Made by a program: the position numbers and the translations under genes. Positions 62,456 to 64,000 of a stretch of 64,000 nucleotides of DNA are shown in pieces. This stretch comes from Haliscomenobacter hydrossis DSM 1100 (GTDB taxonomy: Bacteria; Bacteroidota; Bacteroidia; Chitinophagales; Saprospiraceae): contig NC_015510.1 of the NCBI RefSeq assembly GCF_000212735.1, positions 2,568,315-2,632,314 of the forward strand. Reading direction: 5' to 3'. Within the stretch, counting starts at the first letter, position 1. The number at the start of each line of letters is the position of its first letter. The notes beneath the pieces were generated by a model. That model searched no databases. It worked only from the letters and a program-made list of their open reading frames with translations, and was not told where the DNA came from.

Positions 62456-63424
62456 TTACTGTTGATCCAGTTCGATTACACACTCTACCCGGCTACCAAT
62501 GAGCACTTTGCTGTTGTCGTCGAGGCGCACGTGTACTTCGCGGACCCGGCGGTCTTCGAGGTTGTCGGCCCGGTCTGAAAACAGCGATTTTTGCTTGAGG
62601 TAAGACCCAGTAAACACCACCGTACCCCGGGTCAGGACTTTGTTTTCGCCCTGGGCGCGGATATAGGCTTTGTTGCCATTTTTGACCCGCAAAGCGTACA
62701 ATTCATCCACTTCACCCACGGCGAGATAAGGGCCATCTTTGGCAAAATCGCCGAGTACTTTTTCACTGTTGATGTAGTTCCCCGGTTTGACATCGCAAGA
62801 AAGAAAGATGCCGGAAAGGGGGGCACGCAGGCTCTTCTTGCCCAATTGGGTTTGGCTGAGGCCGATGTCGGTACGCAATTCTTCCAGGCGTGCCCGCTGT
62901 TGCTCGATATTGGCCGCTTGCGCAGCCAACTGCTTTTGCAGGTCGTCCACGTTGAAGCGGCTATCGTCTACACTCTGCTGGGTGGCAGCGTTGCCTTGCT
63001 GGAGTTTTAGGTTGCGGTTGTAGGTATTCTGGGCGTTGGCCAGTTTTACCCGCAGTGATTCCAGATTGGCCACGGCGGCATCGATGGCTGCCTGTTGGGT
63101 TTTGATGCGGCTTTGGGTCTGGCGCAATTGTGCGGTTTCGATGGCGGATTCCAGCACCACCAATACCTCCCCTTTTTTTACCGCCTGGTTCTCGGCAAAA
63201 AGAACTTCTTTGACAAAACCCGCCGTTTCAGCATTGATGCTGATGATTTTACCTGAAGGTTCGATACGGGCGATGCCCACTACCTCTTTGACGTTCATGG
63301 TTGAATCCAGCGGAACTTCAGTCGAAGTAAGGGGTTCGGATTGGGTTTCTTCGGTGGTTTTGTCTGCACCACAGCTCCACAAAGAAAAGGTAGCGGCTAA
63401 AAAAATGAGTTGAGTAGCTTTCAT
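62456..63424 (-). CDS. Periplasmic adaptor lipoprotein, DevB/HlyD-like
   Basis: A 322-aa membrane fusion protein. The signal ends with LWSC (Cys18 lipidated), so it is anchored by lipid. GIARIEPSGKIISINAETAGFV is the first barrel/lipoyl half; a long coiled coil follows (about 95-185, QTQSRIKTQQAAIDAAVANL on the way out, ANIEQQRARLEELRTDIG on the way back); and SLRAPLSGIFLSCDVKPGNYI is the second lipoyl half. It should link the DevC permease and the TolC channel. It lies 15 bases after the ATPase gene and 12 bases before the permease gene, so the three are one operon. Confidence 0.92.
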   Translation of the reverse strand: MKATQLIFLAATFSLWSCGADKTTEETQSEPLTSTEVPLDSTMNVKEVVGIARIEPSGKIISINAETAGFVKEVLFAENQAVKKGEVLVVLESAIETAQLRQTQSRIKTQQAAIDAAVANLESLRVKLANAQNTYNRNLKLQQGNAATQQSVDDSRFNVDDLQKQLAAQAANIEQQRARLEELRTDIGLSQTQLGKKSLRAPLSGIFLSCDVKPGNYINSEKVLGDFAKDGPYLAVGEVDELYALRVKNGNKAYIRAQGENKVLTRGTVVFTGSYLKQKSLFSDRADNLEDRRVREVHVRLDDNSKVLIGSRVECVIELDQQ

Positions 63425-63439
63425 GGTTATAGTGATGAA

Positions 63440-64000
63440 CTAATGATCAATTTTATCCACTGTGGTTACGATGCCATTGTTGACCGATACGATGCGGTGG
63501 GCATATTTCTCCAGACGGGGGTCGTGGGTAACGACGCATACCGACTTCCCTTCGTTGGCCAGGTGGCGTAGCTCTTGCATGACGACGTCTAGTGAGTCTT
63601 TGTCCAACGAGGCGGTGGGCTCGTCGCAGAGGATCAGTTTGGGATTCGTGACCAGGGCGCGGGCTATGGCGACCCGTTGCTGTTGTCCACCGGAGAGTTG
63701 TTTGGGCAATTGTTTGCGGCGGTCCATCATGTCCACCATCTCCAGCGCTTTTTGGGTGCGTTGGCGGGCTTCGGCATTTTTGACCCCCTGCAAGCGGAGG
63801 GGCATCAGCACGTTGTCTTCCGCAGTGAGGGGAGCCAACAAGTTGAAACTTTGGAACACAAATCCGATCGTACTGAGGCGCAGGTGGGCCAACTGCCGTT
63901 CGTTGAGGCGGTTGATCTCTTGTCCGTCAACCCACAGGCGTCCTTTGCTGGGGTAAAGCACACAGCCCAGGAGGGAGAGCAGGGTCGTTTTGCCCGAACC
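63440..64000 (-). CDS. ABC transporter ATP-binding protein, DevA/MacB/LolD-like (partial, N-terminus beyond window)
   Basis: The window holds the last ~186 residues; the reading frame is open to the window edge, so the true start is outside. The Walker A end GSGKTTLL is visible at the very edge (63977-64000), the Q-loop in GFVFQSFNLL, the signature in LSGGQQQRVAIARA, Walker B in LILCDEPTASLD and the H-loop in VVTHDPRL. It should power the DevC permease encoded downstream in the same operon. An internal GTG at 63961 is not a real start, since Walker A precedes it. Confidence 0.93.
   Translation of the reverse strand, partial: GSGKTTLLSLLGCVLYPSKGRLWVDGQEINRLNERQLAHLRLSTIGFVFQSFNLLAPLTAEDNVLMPLRLQGVKNAEARQRTQKALEMVDMMDRRKQLPKQLSGGQQQRVAIARALVTNPKLILCDEPTASLDKDSLDVVMQELRHLANEGKSVCVVTHDPRLEKYAHRIVSVNNGIVTTVDKIDH

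Overview
The window looks like chromosomal DNA of a Bacteroidota bacterium, most likely a Saprospiria / Haliscomenobacter-like organism. This placement is inferred; no rRNA is present to confirm it. The reasons are: three secreted proteins with C-terminal type IX secretion (T9SS) sorting domains; Bacteroidota-type promoter boxes (TAnnTTTG with an upstream TTG); a hybrid sensor with Reg_prop/Y_Y_Y architecture; a PorE-like TPR/propeller/OmpA protein; and a GH92 mannosidase. I see no tRNA, rRNA, CRISPR array, transposase or prophage gene.

Layout. 1-6.9 kb: a NifU-type Fe-S scaffold gene, then two tandem paralogous secreted metalloproteases with T9SS tails. 7.0-10.3 kb (minus): the arginine genes argB, argE-like and argH. 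10.5-17.5 kb (minus): one giant cell-surface protein of 2349 aa made of 18 cysteine-bearing repeats plus a T9SS tail. 17.8-23.6 kb: a GNAT-type acyltransferase translationally coupled to an O-methyltransferase, a secreted M14 carboxypeptidase, a two-module AAA ATPase and an unknown gene. 23.8-27.2 kb: an SGNH-hydrolase lipoprotein with an internal LysM, overlapping an MBOAT O-acyltransferase (a probable envelope glycan acetylation pair). 27.2-38.6 kb (plus): a sensor combining a 13-repeat propeller, histidine kinase, receiver and class III cyclase, followed by an operon of exported WD40-caspase, M48-TPR protease and FecR-like repeat protein. 38.7-47.8 kb: a LysM protein, an M1 aminopeptidase fused to a class A beta-lactamase-like domain, a DinB protein, a sortilin-like BNR protein and small unknowns. 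48.0-57.8 kb: a sarcosine-oxidase-type flavoenzyme, a GH92 mannosidase, an FMN-binding protein, an NfeD-like protein, membrane proteins, the topoisomerase IV B subunit with a coupled DUF6544-like gene, and a Uma2 nuclease-like gene. 57.9-64.0 kb: a PorE-like OmpA protein, then a minus-strand efflux operon DevA-DevB-DevC-TolC that runs off the window end.

Two things stand out. First, the operon at 32.3-38.6 kb, with the sensor-cyclase just upstream, looks like an envelope-located proteolytic module: caspase-like and Zn proteases carrying propeller and TPR scaffolds, plus a FecR-like partner with a perfectly phased 39-bp repeat. Second, at least ten long intergenic palindromes recur across the window. 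They are built from a few short quasi-periodic units (GTTCG, GTTGAG, CAGATT and CACAAGG types). A distinct subset shares a roughly 22-nt asymmetric loop while the arms differ at every locus; one palindrome is translated as the C-terminal tail of a methyltransferase, and another absorbs the stop codon of a peptidase gene.
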